Shown in pieces: positions 1-8,964 of a stretch of 64,000 bases of DNA. Every line of letters starts with the position of its first letter. Positions within the stretch are counted from its first letter, which is position 1. The stretch lies in NCBI RefSeq assembly GCF_900111325.1, contig NZ_FOGW01000011.1, forward strand, positions 1-64,000, written 5' to 3'. Under the pieces are notes generated by a model, which was not told where the DNA came from, did not search any database, and worked only from the letters and a program-made list of their open reading frames with translations. Both the position numbers and the translations under genes were made by a program. Source of the DNA: Lachnobacterium bovis (GTDB lineage: Bacteria > Bacillota > Clostridia > Lachnospirales > Lachnospiraceae).

Positions 1-63
1 TCTTAAGAAATCATAAATAATAATTTTTGTATAGTATGTAATAATTTTAGAAAAAATAAAAAG

Positions 64-113
64 AGCCACATTCTATATATGTACATTTAATATATAAGAG
101 TGTGGTTTTATTA
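64..113 (+). terminator. Rho-independent terminator of a gene left of the window
   Basis: A 9-bp stem (66-74 with 97-105, one G-U pair) is followed by a T-rich run. It closes a transcript that begins outside the window and separates it from the ABC module that follows. Confidence 0.6.
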
Positions 114-379
114 TATGTATGATTTATTCTCAATATTGAAACGTTTTCAGCTGTATAAAATTAGCACCTATTATGCCGATTTTATATTGTTTTGATATTT
201 TTATTACTGATTACAATTTATTTAGTTTTATAAACAATTATGGATTGATAAAGTGTTTGTCAAAGATGGACAAACATGGTATATTAGAAAGTATAAATAT
301 CGCGTTTTATACAGCAATATCATATTTTGCTAAGTATTATAATGTTATTGATTTCTGCAATTCTGGAGGGTTTACTATA
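114..379 (+). other. Leader region with an open frame upstream of the first ABC ATPase
   Basis: From 173 an ATG-initiated frame stays open for 69 codons and runs in frame into the ABC ATPase that starts at 380. No ribosome binding site precedes this ATG, while a good GGAGGG lies before the TTG at 380, so I treat this stretch as untranslated leader or as the remains of an older 5' gene portion. The peptide it would encode matches nothing I recognise. Confidence 0.35.
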
Positions 380-1012
380 TTGAATTTACTTGCAAAAAAT
401 ATTAATAAAACTTATGAAAACCTCGAAGTTATAATGGATTTTTCGTATGAATTTGTAGGCGGAAATGTATATAAAATAGAAGGTAGAAATGGAACAGGTA
501 AATCTACGTTATTAAGAATTTTAAGCGGTTTAGAACAATGTGAAAGTGGAACTATATTGGTTCAAAATCAAAAAAAATTGATTAGCATAGAAGAATATTC
601 CAAAGCCAATAAAATTTTATATCTACCAGACATTGATTTATGTCAAGAATGGCTTACGATAGAAGAAAATATCGAATGGTTACATGTTATGAGTGGTGTT
701 AAAATGGACGAGACAGTAGAGTTGTATAGAGAATTAAATATTCTTGAGGAAGATTACAAAAAAGTTGCTGTAGAGTGTTCGTTAGGAACTAGAATGAAAG
801 TTGGATTATCCTTGTTGTATTCACTATATGATTATAAATTAATTTTTATAGATGAAACATTAGCACATTTAGATAAAATTTTCAGAGAAAAATATCTAAA
901 AAAATTAAAAAATTACGCAAAAAACAAAAAGGCAGTTATTTTTTTGATTGACCACGAAGATATAGATGATAGCAGTATAAAAACAATTAAGTTAGTCAAA
1001 GGAGATATATAG
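380..1012 (+). CDS. ABC transporter ATP-binding protein, bacteriocin/lantibiotic-type module
   Basis: This is a cytoplasmic ATPase subunit of about 210 residues, presumably energising the two membrane proteins that follow. The Walker A motif reads GRNGTGKS near residue 33, the signature loop is a degenerate CSLGT instead of LSGGQ, Walker B reads LIFIDE, and the switch histidine sits in LIDHED. The TTG start at 380 is chosen because GGAGGG lies at 365-370, nine bases upstream, and because the protein then has the normal short N-terminus for the family. The frame is open further upstream to an ATG at 173 without a ribosome binding site. The next gene begins five bases after the stop, so the two are coupled. 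The substrate is not shown by the sequence; a peptide is inferred from the degenerate signature and the small hydrophobic partners. Confidence 0.85.
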   Translation: MNLLAKNINKTYENLEVIMDFSYEFVGGNVYKIEGRNGTGKSTLLRILSGLEQCESGTILVQNQKKLISIEEYSKANKILYLPDIDLCQEWLTIEENIEWLHVMSGVKMDETVELYRELNILEEDYKKVAVECSLGTRMKVGLSLLYSLYDYKLIFIDETLAHLDKIFREKYLKKLKNYAKNKKAVIFLIDHEDIDDSSIKTIKLVKGDI

Positions 1013-1017
1013 GGGTC

Positions 1018-1551
1018 ATGAATATGGAAAGCACTAATAAAAAAGAATGTAAGAAAAAAGATTTTAATATATGGTTTACTACATTAAACTTTATTATATA
1101 TTTAGGGTTATATTTGTGGTGTAATTATACAATTATTTTTAATAATAAAAAAATGCATGGAAAAATAGAAGAAGCGTTAAACTTGATTAAAGATGATTTA
1201 AAAAATCCAATGTTTTTTGTTATAAGTATAATTATCATTCAAGCCATTTGTGTGGTAATCTTAAATTATTTATTATTAAGAGTTGTGATAGGTTTATGCA
1301 GATCAAATCATATTAGTCGAGCTAAATCTTTAAATGTAATTTTCTTAGCTAAATTTGAAAGCTTAGTATTTGCTATAATTGTGTCTAATTTATTTAGAAA
1401 TTTGACGAATTTTAATTTAGTGGTAAGAATTATTAGTAATTTAATATATTGCACAGGGTTATATACTTTGATTTCAAAAGAAATTAATAAAGATTATAAA
1501 AAGCGAACAATTTTATTATTTGTAGTTATTTTTTTGATAGGACTATTTTAA
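1018..1551 (+). CDS. Small multi-pass membrane protein of the first ABC module
   Basis: This 177-residue protein of unknown family has a charged lysine-rich N-terminus and about five hydrophobic segments (roughly residues 20-40, 65-90, 108-125, 130-150 and 163-177). It follows the ATPase gene by five bases and is probably an accessory or permease subunit of the same transporter. ATG at 1018 and ATG at 1024 are both possible starts; the second is better spaced from the AGGGG at 1011-1015. A strong hairpin directly after the stop may attenuate transcription into the larger permease gene behind it. I recognise no domain. Confidence 0.7.
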   Translation: MNMESTNKKECKKKDFNIWFTTLNFIIYLGLYLWCNYTIIFNNKKMHGKIEEALNLIKDDLKNPMFFVISIIIIQAICVVILNYLLLRVVIGLCRSNHISRAKSLNVIFLAKFESLVFAIIVSNLFRNLTNFNLVVRIISNLIYCTGLYTLISKEINKDYKKRTILLFVVIFLIGLF

Positions 1552-1553
1552 TC

Positions 1554-1590
1554 AATATGTACTGATGGTTTAAATCAGTGCATATTTTTT
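1554..1590 (+). terminator. Intercistronic hairpin with T-run (attenuator or terminator)
   Basis: A 13-bp stem (1554-1566 with 1574-1586, one G-T pair) is followed by a T-run that ends just before the GGAGG of the next gene. It probably lowers, but does not abolish, expression of the downstream permease relative to the ATPase. Confidence 0.65.
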
Positions 1591-1600
1591 TGGAGGAAAA

Positions 1601-2743
1601 ATGTATTTAAAGATGCTAAAACTGATACAATTATATCGTTGGAGATTTTCAAAAAGTCATTTATCGAAAGAACAATATTATGTCATGGATAATATAATAG
1701 GCATAATAATAGGGCTTTTGTATTTGATCTTTTCATATGTTTTAATGATTAGTGTAAGAAATTATTTTATTATTATAGTAGCTGAGGTGTTGATGATTTT
1801 CTCTGTTTTGAACCAATATTGGTTAAAAACAGTGGAACAGTATAAAGAGACTAGAAGCAAAAAAATACTTATGGTTACAAGAAATAAAATAAAATATTTA
1901 ATGTATTTATATTTAAAAAATAATTATTATGCAATACATTTTATGTTTTTTTGGTTTTTTCTGGAGAGTTTATTAGTATTTTTCAATATAAAACTGCTGG
2001 TGATTAATTTTTTTGCAATGTTAGTTGTTATAGTGATTTTGGTAAAAGATTTTTATACGTCGTGTGGATTTAATAAAGTTAAAAAAAAATCAAGGAAAAT
2101 TTCATGTATAAGAGATTACAATCAAAGTTATTTATATAGATATAATTTTTTAGTGTTACAAGAAAATCTGACTTTTATAATTGGAGCAGGAGTTGTATTA
2201 TTTTTCAAACAAAATATAATAATTATTTATGAAAGTATATTTATGGTTTATATGGCATGTGTCCAATTACAGATTGAAAAGTATATGGATGATTATGATA
2301 ATACATATAAGAATTATTTATTTAAAAAAGCAATGGGCTGTGAAAAAAAGCATTGGATTGTTTCAAATGAGCTTGGAAGATTAGCCTTTAAAACGCGGCT
2401 TCAATATTTTACTGTTTTCATAATGACAGAAATGTATAATTTATATGTAAATAATTTTAATGCTACGATTTTGGTATTGGGTAACACGGTATTATATTAT
2501 GTATTTACTGAAATGTATAATAGAAAAACATGGGAAGTATTAATAAAAAAACTTGGAAAAAGAGAAGTTTTTAAGCCTTTTGCGATGGGCTGCGTCGTGA
2601 TTTATATACAAGTTATTGTATTTACGGTTAACTTTTTGAAAATAGATTCAATAATTAAATGCATTATAGAAATAATTTTGGCTGGAATAGTATATGTTGT
2701 TCCTTTTGAAAAAATATTTTATAAATATGAGATAAAACTATAA
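1601..2743 (+). CDS. Large hydrophobic ABC-2-like membrane protein
   Basis: This 380-residue integral membrane protein has about eight predicted transmembrane segments (pairs near residues 30-75, 110-150, 190-225 and 285-375) joined by short basic loops rich in Tyr, Lys and Asn. A GGAGG at 1592-1596 supports the ATG at 1601. It lies in the same direction as the ATPase and the small membrane protein, so it is probably the permease of that module. No ABC-2 motif stands out, so the family assignment rests on context. It ends in a terminator shared with the convergent module on the other strand. Confidence 0.7.
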   Translation: MYLKMLKLIQLYRWRFSKSHLSKEQYYVMDNIIGIIIGLLYLIFSYVLMISVRNYFIIIVAEVLMIFSVLNQYWLKTVEQYKETRSKKILMVTRNKIKYLMYLYLKNNYYAIHFMFFWFFLESLLVFFNIKLLVINFFAMLVVIVILVKDFYTSCGFNKVKKKSRKISCIRDYNQSYLYRYNFLVLQENLTFIIGAGVVLFFKQNIIIIYESIFMVYMACVQLQIEKYMDDYDNTYKNYLFKKAMGCEKKHWIVSNELGRLAFKTRLQYFTVFIMTEMYNLYVNNFNATILVLGNTVLYYVFTEMYNRKTWEVLIKKLGKREVFKPFAMGCVVIYIQVIVFTVNFLKIDSIIKCIIEIILAGIVYVVPFEKIFYKYEIKL

Positions 2744-2755
2744 TTTTAAGATAAA

Positions 2756-2793
2756 AAGGGCGTAAGATGAAATAAATTCACCTATACGCCCTT
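2756..2793. terminator. Bidirectional terminator between two convergent ABC modules
   Basis: A perfect 9-bp stem (2756-2764 with 2785-2793) has A/T-rich flanks on both sides, so it can stop transcripts arriving from either direction. Confidence 0.75.
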
Positions 2794-2802
2794 AATATTT
2801 AT

Positions 2803-3432
2803 TTACAATTCAATTATGTGTTCGCAATTTGCTATAACATCATAATCGTGAGAAACTAACAATACAGTTTTACCTTCATTGTTTAACTGCTTTAGAAGAT
2901 TCATAACGATTTGTGTGTTTTCAGGATCCAAACTGCCAGTAGGTTCATCGGCTAAGATTAATTTGCATTTTTTTAGAATCAATCTAGCAATGGCTATGCG
3001 TTGTTGTTCACCTCCAGAACATGTACATACTTTTTTGAATAAAATGTCTTCATTTAACCCAACTTTATTTAACGCATCTATCATTAGTGATTTTGCAGTT
3101 TTTTTCGATTTCTTTTCTAAGACGATTTTTAAGTTTTCGTATACAGTTAAATCGTCAACAAGTGCATAATTTTGGAAGAGATATCCAATTGTATTTTTTA
3201 AGATATTTAGTTTTTGTCGTTTGTTTGAAAAGTTTATAGTTTCACCATATATTTTAATAGTACCTTCAGCCTTTTCTAGTAGACCAATAATGTTTAGAAG
3301 AGTAGTCTTTCCACGACCACTATTTCCTTTTATGCCGACAAAGTCACCATCTTCAACTTCTAGGTTAAAATTATCTAAAATTACATGTTCGTTATAATTC
3401 TTTTTTATATTTTTTAAAACAATAGCTTTCAT
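2803..3432 (-). CDS. ABC transporter ATP-binding protein (MacB/LolD type, bacteriocin-associated)
   Basis: This 209-residue ATPase belongs to the MacB/LolD-like branch. Walker A reads GNSGRGKTT near residue 36, with Arg where most relatives have Ser or Ala. The Q-loop is in LFQNYAL, the signature is CSGGEQQR, Walker B with D-loop is LILADEPTGSLD, and the switch histidine is in LLVSHDYD. The gene starts four bases after the end of the large permease gene upstream on the same strand, with AAAAGGAGA as ribosome binding site. ATPases of this type pair with DUF1430 bacteriocin-associated permeases. A deletion-scarred relative of both genes lies at 12566-12834. Confidence 0.88.
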   Translation of the reverse strand: MKAIVLKNIKKNYNEHVILDNFNLEVEDGDFVGIKGNSGRGKTTLLNIIGLLEKAEGTIKIYGETINFSNKRQKLNILKNTIGYLFQNYALVDDLTVYENLKIVLEKKSKKTAKSLMIDALNKVGLNEDILFKKVCTCSGGEQQRIAIARLILKKCKLILADEPTGSLDPENTQIVMNLLKQLNNEGKTVLLVSHDYDVIANCEHIIEL

Positions 3433-3436
3433 CTTG

Positions 3437-5303
3437 TTATTCTCCTTTTAAAATAAGTGTAGTATTTTTAAATGACTTAGCTTGTAGAATCATTAAAAAT
3501 ACGATGGATTCAGGAATTATTAAAAGAATAAAGAAAGGATTGACACCTAAGCTTATAATTAATGTGATAATTCCGTTAATAATCAAAAATGTACTAATAT
3601 CTTTTAGGTTACTTCGGCCTAGAAGATTCTCGATTGCAAGCATTTTCTTTTTTATTTCATAATAAGAAAGAATACTCACATAATTAACAACAGCAACAGT
3701 AACTAAGAGTATTACTAAAAATATTGTATTAGTCAGTAAAGAATATTTAATAGTTCCAGTAGTTTCGTTAAGTTCATCACTGAGGGGGCTTGCTTTAATT
3801 GAAGCATGTTCAATTTTTAGTTTGTCTATTTCTCTATTTATCAATTTAGCCTTTTCTTTTGTCATAAATATTTTTGGGTCAGATGAAATAGAAAAGTTGG
3901 ATTTTAAAGGTGTTAATGATAATATCATGTTATATGAATAGCAACTAGGGTCAGTAAAATTTGTAATTTTTTGATTGTCTTTTATACATATACATTGATA
4001 CTCTGTATTTGAATTATAATTTTTTTTGATAATATTTCTATCTGCCCAATATTTTTTGGGAATTAAAAGATAATTTTTTGAAGGAGAGAGGGTTATTCCG
4101 TTGTTGTTGTTATCTTTTATATTTAGTTTTGGTAACAGATTAGAAGATGCCTTGATACTATGAAAATTCAAATCTTCCGTGTCATTAACATCAATGGTAT
4201 AATTTTTATCAATATTTTCTTCAGGACAATATTCAAAACGGTAAATCCCGGTTTTGAAATTTGAAATATAAGTAGTCAATTTCTTGTTTGCTGTTGAAGG
4301 TTTATAATTTCTTATATTTAATTCATATAAACTAAATTTATTTATAGAATTAGAATTATTTAATGTTAAGTAGAGTTCCTTGCTACTGCTAAAAACGTTC
4401 ATTATATTTATAAACAAAGTAGTAGTTAATACTATTTTAAATAAAAGTAATATTAGATATATAACAGTATTATTTCTATTGTTCTTTACACTTGTAGTTA
4501 CATTGAGAAAATTTATATATGGCAAACCTAATAAAGCTATAATTGAATATATAAGCAAGGTTAGTGAGGAAATAATGCCTACCAATTCGAAATAGTATAA
4601 AAGTTGTGATGCATCTTTTAAAAGTATATAAATGGAAAATGGTATTATAATTATCAATATTCCTTTGAGAGTAGTTAAAAGTTCTTTTTTATATAAAGAT
4701 AAGGATATTGAAAATGTAGATTTACCACTTATTTTTAGAACTGCGATTTCTTTATTACGAGAAATATAATGCATTAGAGTAGAAAATACCGTAATTAAAG
4801 ATAACACAATTACAAATATGATGTTGCTTTGGAAAAATAAGTTATAACCAAGGTGAAAATTGTCACTATTGCAATAAGATGCGTTAATATCATTAGAACT
4901 TAAAATGTGTTGAATGTTATCTAAATCGTTTTTGCTGTTAGGTTCTATAAAAAAAAATGTTTGTTTTTCGTTTATTTTCCTTTTTGTATTTTGATATGTA
5001 TATATTTTTGTTGGGTAAAAGGGATTTTTGTTTTCCTAATTTGATTTTGGCTGTAGGGTTTATTGCTTCTATTTTTACAGTCCTATCAAAAAAACCGTAT
5101 TGAACGAAATTGCGTATTTGAAATGTCAAATTGTTGCTTTGAGCGACATTAAGCATTTTGTTTATAGGCACATCTTTGTCTGTCATAATCATTAAACATT
5201 TGTAATTATTAGTGATAGAGACGTTTTGTAAATTGATGCTAAGCATAAAATATATTGACAATATTCCTATTGATATTCCCACAAATTTTAGAATTTTTTT
5301 CAT
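3437..5303 (-). pseudogene. Bacteriocin-associated integral membrane protein (DUF1430-like), split by a one-base frameshift
   Basis: Two reading frames join into one protein of about 621 residues once a single base is removed from the run of nine A at 4949-4957 (nine T on the coding strand). The N-terminal frame (start 5303, GGAGG at 5311-5315) gives a membrane anchor and an extracellular stretch and stops at 4938. The corrected frame passes through a second membrane segment around 4830-4800 and continues without interruption into the second frame, which ends at 3437 and holds a large outside domain and further membrane segments. The layout resembles the DUF1430/bacteriocin-associated permease family, usually found with an ATPase like the one next door. 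The break could be a true inactivating mutation, a phase-variable or slippage-tolerant tract, or a sequencing error. A GTG at 4807 could restart the C-terminal part, but without a clear ribosome binding site. Confidence 0.75.
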
Positions 5304-5331
5304 AACAATACCTCCATAAATTAATAATAAC

Positions 5332-5360
5332 ATTATATATAAAAAAATCAATAGTAGCAA
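5332..5360 (-). promoter_or_regulatory. Probable promoter of the bacteriocin permease operon
   Basis: On the minus strand TTGCTA (5355-5360) and TATAAT (5332-5337) are 17 bp apart. The -35 box lies inside the arm of the tyrS terminator hairpin. Assigned from consensus match only. Confidence 0.45.
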
Positions 5361-5389
5361 AATGTTATTTTATTTTTGCTACTATTGAT
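5341..5389 (-). terminator. tyrS terminator
   Basis: A perfect 16-bp inverted repeat (5347-5362 with 5374-5389, 11-base loop) is followed on the minus strand by seven T. It closes the tyrS transcript just before the next operon on the same strand. Confidence 0.85.
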
Positions 5390-5474
5390 GAAAATATCCT
5401 TTATTTAATAATTTTGAAATTCTTATAGCAAGCTATTTCAGAGATAAAGGGATTAGAATGATAAAATTCAACAA

Positions 5475-6698
5475 TTAAGCTAAAACTTTAGCAAATTTCT
5501 TTTTACCACGTTTCACAACTTTTCCTTCATCAGAAAAGTCATCAAGTGTGTAGAAAGTTTTAATGTCAGTTACTTTCTCGCCATCAACAGAAACACCACC
5601 TTGCTGTACAGCGCGTCTAGCATCTGATCTTGTGTTTGCAAGTCCTGCAGCAACCAATACTCCCATGATGTCAATTTGGCCATCTAATAAATCTGCCTCA
5701 GATAATGTTACTTTAGGCATATTTTCATCGGAACCTTGACCTGAGAATAATGCGCGAGCGGCTTCTTTAGCTTTTGTAGCTTCTTCTTCGCCGTGAACAA
5801 GTTTAGTGAGTTCAAATGCAAGGATTTCTTTTGCTTCATTTAATTTTGCACCTTCCCAAGATTCCATTGCTTCAATTTCTTCAAGAGAAAGGAAAGTAAG
5901 CATTTTCATACATTTGATTACATCTGCATCTGCAACATTTCTCCAATACTGGAAGAATTCAAATGGTGAAGTTTTTTCTGGGTCAAGCCATACAGCACCG
6001 CCTACAGTTTTTCCCATTTTTTTGCCTTCTGAATTAAGAAGTAAGTTAATTGTCATTGCGTAAGCATCTTTTCCGAGTTTACGACGGATAAGTTCTGTAC
6101 CACCGAGCATGTTGCTCCACTGATCATTTCCACCAAATTCAAGATTACATCCGTATTTTTGGTATAATGTGTAGAAGTCGAAACTTTGCATAATCATATA
6201 GTTGAATTCAAGGAAACTTAAACCACGAGCCATACGTTGTTTGTAACATTCAGCTGTAAGCATTCTGTTTACAGAAAAATGAGGTCCGATTTCACGTAAT
6301 ACATCAACATAATTTAAGTCCATAAGCCAATCTGCATTATTAACTAAAAGAGCTTTTCCTTCAGAAAAGTCAATGAATCGAGCCATTTGTTTCTTGAAAC
6401 AGTCGACATTATGCTGAATAGTCTCAGGAGTCATCATTTGACGCATATCGGTACGACCAGAAGGATCGCCAATCATAGCTGTACCTCCACCGATAAGTGC
6501 AATTGGTTTGTTTCCTGCCATTTGTAAACGTTTCATAAGACAAAGTGTCATAAAATGTCCAACATGTAAACTATCAGCAGTAGGATCAAATCCAATATAA
6601 AAAGTTGCTTTACCATTGTTAATTAATTCTTTGATTTCTTCTTCATCTGTTACCTGAGCGATAAGGCCACGGGCAACTAATTCATCATATAATGTCAT
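5475..6698 (-). CDS. tyrS: Tyrosyl-tRNA synthetase
   Basis: This class Ic aminoacyl-tRNA synthetase charges tRNA-Tyr with tyrosine in the cytoplasm. At 407 residues it has normal length for the bacterial enzyme. The HIGH motif appears as HVGH at residues 45-48, the KMSKS loop as KMGKT at 227-231, and tyrosine-binding segments are visible around residues 170-195. The last 65 residues form an S4-like RNA-binding domain. The gene is alone in its transcript, between a T-box leader upstream whose specifier triplet is TAC and a strong terminator downstream, so expression should rise when uncharged tRNA-Tyr accumulates. Confidence 0.97.
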   Translation of the reverse strand: MTLYDELVARGLIAQVTDEEEIKELINNGKATFYIGFDPTADSLHVGHFMTLCLMKRLQMAGNKPIALIGGGTAMIGDPSGRTDMRQMMTPETIQHNVDCFKKQMARFIDFSEGKALLVNNADWLMDLNYVDVLREIGPHFSVNRMLTAECYKQRMARGLSFLEFNYMIMQSFDFYTLYQKYGCNLEFGGNDQWSNMLGGTELIRRKLGKDAYAMTINLLLNSEGKKMGKTVGGAVWLDPEKTSPFEFFQYWRNVADADVIKCMKMLTFLSLEEIEAMESWEGAKLNEAKEILAFELTKLVHGEEEATKAKEAARALFSGQGSDENMPKVTLSEADLLDGQIDIMGVLVAAGLANTRSDARRAVQQGGVSVDGEKVTDIKTFYTLDDFSDEGKVVKRGKKKFAKVLA

Positions 6699-6805
6699 GA
6701 TTTTTCCTCCATAAATATAATTTTTTCTTTTGTAATCTTATAAAATAGTAGATTAAAGACAAAAGTTGTAATTAACCACCTAAATTTAAATAAAAAGATA
6801 ATAAA

Positions 6806-7090
6806 AAACTCCCGTCCTTATAAAAGGACGAGAGATAATTCGCGGTACCACCTTTTTTTACATTCTTATCACTAAGAATGTCTCAACAAGTGTCAATCAA
6901 CACTTCAGTGCAATAACGAGCACTAATCCGTTGTAGCCTACTAAATTAATTATAATTGTTCAGTACAAAGCTAAAGGATGTATTCGGTAATTAATTATAT
7001 CTAAAACCTCTCATCAACCGGTAATTTTCTGTAGAATTCATAATTACTTACTTGTTCCTTATTACTGCTTTTAGCAAGTTAAAATTTAAT
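6806..7090 (-). promoter_or_regulatory. Tyr-specific T-box leader of tyrS
   Basis: Read on the minus strand, the leader contains a stem I region with a TAC tyrosine specifier triplet at 7031-7033, the conserved T-box core TGGTACCGCG around 6840-6850, and a terminator hairpin at about 6809-6834 followed by a T-run. Uncharged tRNA-Tyr should stabilise the antiterminator and allow transcription of tyrS. The order and spacing are those of the classic family, and the specifier matches the gene. Confidence 0.93.
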
Positions 7091-7098
7091 CTTTTTTT

Positions 7099-7127
7099 AT
7101 TTAAACATAAAAAGAAAAAAAAGTCAA
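7099..7127 (-). promoter_or_regulatory. Promoter of the tyrS T-box transcript
   Basis: On the minus strand TTGACT (7122-7127) and TTAAAT (7099-7104) are 17 bp apart, just ahead of the T-box leader. Confidence 0.55.
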
Positions 7128-7260
7128 CGAGGATTGGTGATACTATTTTTAACTTATCATAATGTAAAAAGTAGTATTATTATTTATTCACGGAATTGGT
7201 ATATGTGGTCGAAAATAGAAATAGAATTCTAATGTTCGTAGAATATGAAGAGGTATTAAT

Positions 7261-7300
7261 AAAAAAGAATCTAAACAAAGATGCTGTTTAGATTCTAAAA
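7261..7300 (-). terminator. Terminator after the unknown membrane protein gene
   Basis: A perfect 12-bp stem (7266-7277 with 7285-7296) has T-rich flanks on the minus strand directly behind the stop of the gene ending at 7310. Confidence 0.8.
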
Positions 7301-7309
7301 AAATGTAAA

Positions 7310-8170
7310 TTATGATTTTTTAATCAAGTTACTTGGAACAAGCGAATTGTGGTTTATTTTTAAATTAAAAAATAAATTAGTTAGCCATATCAAAGTAGCT
7401 AATGTTAAAATTGGAATAATACAAGTTGTTACAATAAACAAAGCTATTATATCGATAAAAGAGTTTAACACAGTTTTTGTTTTTTCATATGAAACAGATA
7501 AACTGTTTCCTAAGTCAGCGGCTTTATCCTTAGCATTAGAAATAAAATTCTTAGCTTTATCAAGCATATTATCAGAAGAATTTTTAGTATTTTTCTTGCT
7601 AGATGTATCATTGGCTGAAGATTTTTTGATTTTATTAGCAGTTTTATTAGCACTTTCAATAGACTGTTCAATATTAATTTTTTGAGTTTCTTCTATTTTG
7701 TTTGAAATAGTAAGACTCAATGGGATGACACTTGCTATAGTAAGTGCGAAAAGTCCTAGCTTAATTGAAATATATCGTAATCGAATTTGATTCGGAAAAA
7801 ATGTGGCAAATATTCCAATGATACAAGCGATTGGTAGTATAACTTTAAATGCTGCAAATCCTAATACTGTAAGTAAAAACTTTTCAAGATAAATTGATGT
7901 CATGATGAACAAGAAATAACCACTTAAATCAGCTAATTTTTCGGCAATCGGAGTTGCTGTATCCCCTGGAAGTGCAGTTAATGCAACAGATAAAAGGGTT
8001 GAAGAGGCAGTTAAGTTCATTACAACTTTTTTCTTTTCATCAAGTGTTTTGATTGATTCGGAATGGTTTTCGGCAGATGATGCATAATTTCCGATGACTG
8101 TAAACGATAAAATACCTATTATAAGTAATATTATGGCTATTATATATTGAATTTTTAAATATTTTTGCAT
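7310..8170 (-). CDS. Membrane protein of unknown function
   Basis: This 286-residue protein has about five hydrophobic segments: one at the N-terminus (residues 3-25), three between about 80 and 165, and one near 240-270. A hydrophilic Ser/Asn/Lys-rich, probably helical stretch lies before the last membrane segment. GGAGG at 8176-8180 favours the ATG ending at 8170 over one four codons upstream, which would overlap the ribosome binding site. It is monocistronic with its own terminator. I recognise no family; neighbours give no functional hint. Confidence 0.7.
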   Translation of the reverse strand: MQKYLKIQYIIAIILLIIGILSFTVIGNYASSAENHSESIKTLDEKKKVVMNLTASSTLLSVALTALPGDTATPIAEKLADLSGYFLFIMTSIYLEKFLLTVLGFAAFKVILPIACIIGIFATFFPNQIRLRYISIKLGLFALTIASVIPLSLTISNKIEETQKINIEQSIESANKTANKIKKSSANDTSSKKNTKNSSDNMLDKAKNFISNAKDKAADLGNSLSVSYEKTKTVLNSFIDIIALFIVTTCIIPILTLATLIWLTNLFFNLKINHNSLVPSNLIKKS

Positions 8171-8247
8171 GATTTCCTCCATTTTTAGTGTATGTATGTA
8201 TTTTAGAGTTTTTTCATATTAAATGTCAAGAATATTACGTTAACACA

Positions 8248-8275
8248 TTGACGAAATGGAGTGGAGTAGTATAGG
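8248..8275 (+). promoter_or_regulatory. Probable promoter of the Nudix gene
   Basis: TTGACG (8248-8253) and TATAGG (8270-8275) are 16 bp apart, 78 bases before the start codon. Confidence 0.4.
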
Positions 8276-8352
8276 ATTAATAGTAGTATTATGATAAAAA
8301 TGATATTGGCATCCTAAAAAGATAGAATAGAAGAGAATGTGAGGTTTTTCAT

Positions 8353-8907
8353 ATGGAATTATTAGATGTAGTTGATATTAACGGAAATCCTACTGGTGAA
8401 ACGGTCGCTAGAGAAGTTGCCCATAGAGAAGGAAAAAGACATAGGACTGCACATGTTTGGATCCTAAAGAAAAATGATAACAAAATTGAAATTTTATTGC
8501 AGAAAAGAGCAAGTGATAAAGATTCATTTCCGGGTTGTTATGATATTTCAAGTGCAGGGCATGTACCGGCTGGAGTAGATTATGTGCCATCAGCGATAAG
8601 AGAATTAAAAGAAGAATTAGATTTGGAAGTTGAAGAAAATCAACTTATAGATTTAGGATTATATAAAAAAGATACATTTGATGTTTTTTATGGAGAACAA
8701 TATGTAGACAGACAAGTTAGCCATGTATATATAGTATGGCTAGATAAGGATGCTAAAGATTTTAAACTTCAAAAAGAAGAGCTTGAAGGCATACTATGGC
8801 TTGAGATGGATGAATGCATTGATGCAGTTATAAATAATAAAATTAAACATTGCATTGATATTGAAGAGTTGAACTTAATAAAAGCTTATTTATTACAAAA
8901 TATGTAA
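8353..8907 (+). CDS. Nudix hydrolase (YfcD/isopentenyl-diphosphate isomerase-like)
   Basis: This 184-residue cytoplasmic enzyme probably cleaves a nucleoside diphosphate linked to another moiety; the substrate is unknown. The opening MELLDVVDINGN and the following HRTAHVW stretch are typical of the YfcD-like branch. The Nudix box lies at about residues 70-92 and keeps the catalytic REL-EE core, but the first glutamate of the Gx5E part is Val. GTGAGG precedes the ATG. The gene is followed 57 bases later by a TatD-type nuclease on the same strand, possibly one transcript ending at the hairpin at 9766. Confidence 0.88.
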   Translation: MELLDVVDINGNPTGETVAREVAHREGKRHRTAHVWILKKNDNKIEILLQKRASDKDSFPGCYDISSAGHVPAGVDYVPSAIRELKEELDLEVEENQLIDLGLYKKDTFDVFYGEQYVDRQVSHVYIVWLDKDAKDFKLQKEELEGILWLEMDECIDAVINNKIKHCIDIEELNLIKAYLLQNM

Positions 8908-8964
8908 TTATTAAATGTAGTGTTAATTAATTTATAAAATAGAAAGTATTAATGAGGAACAAAA

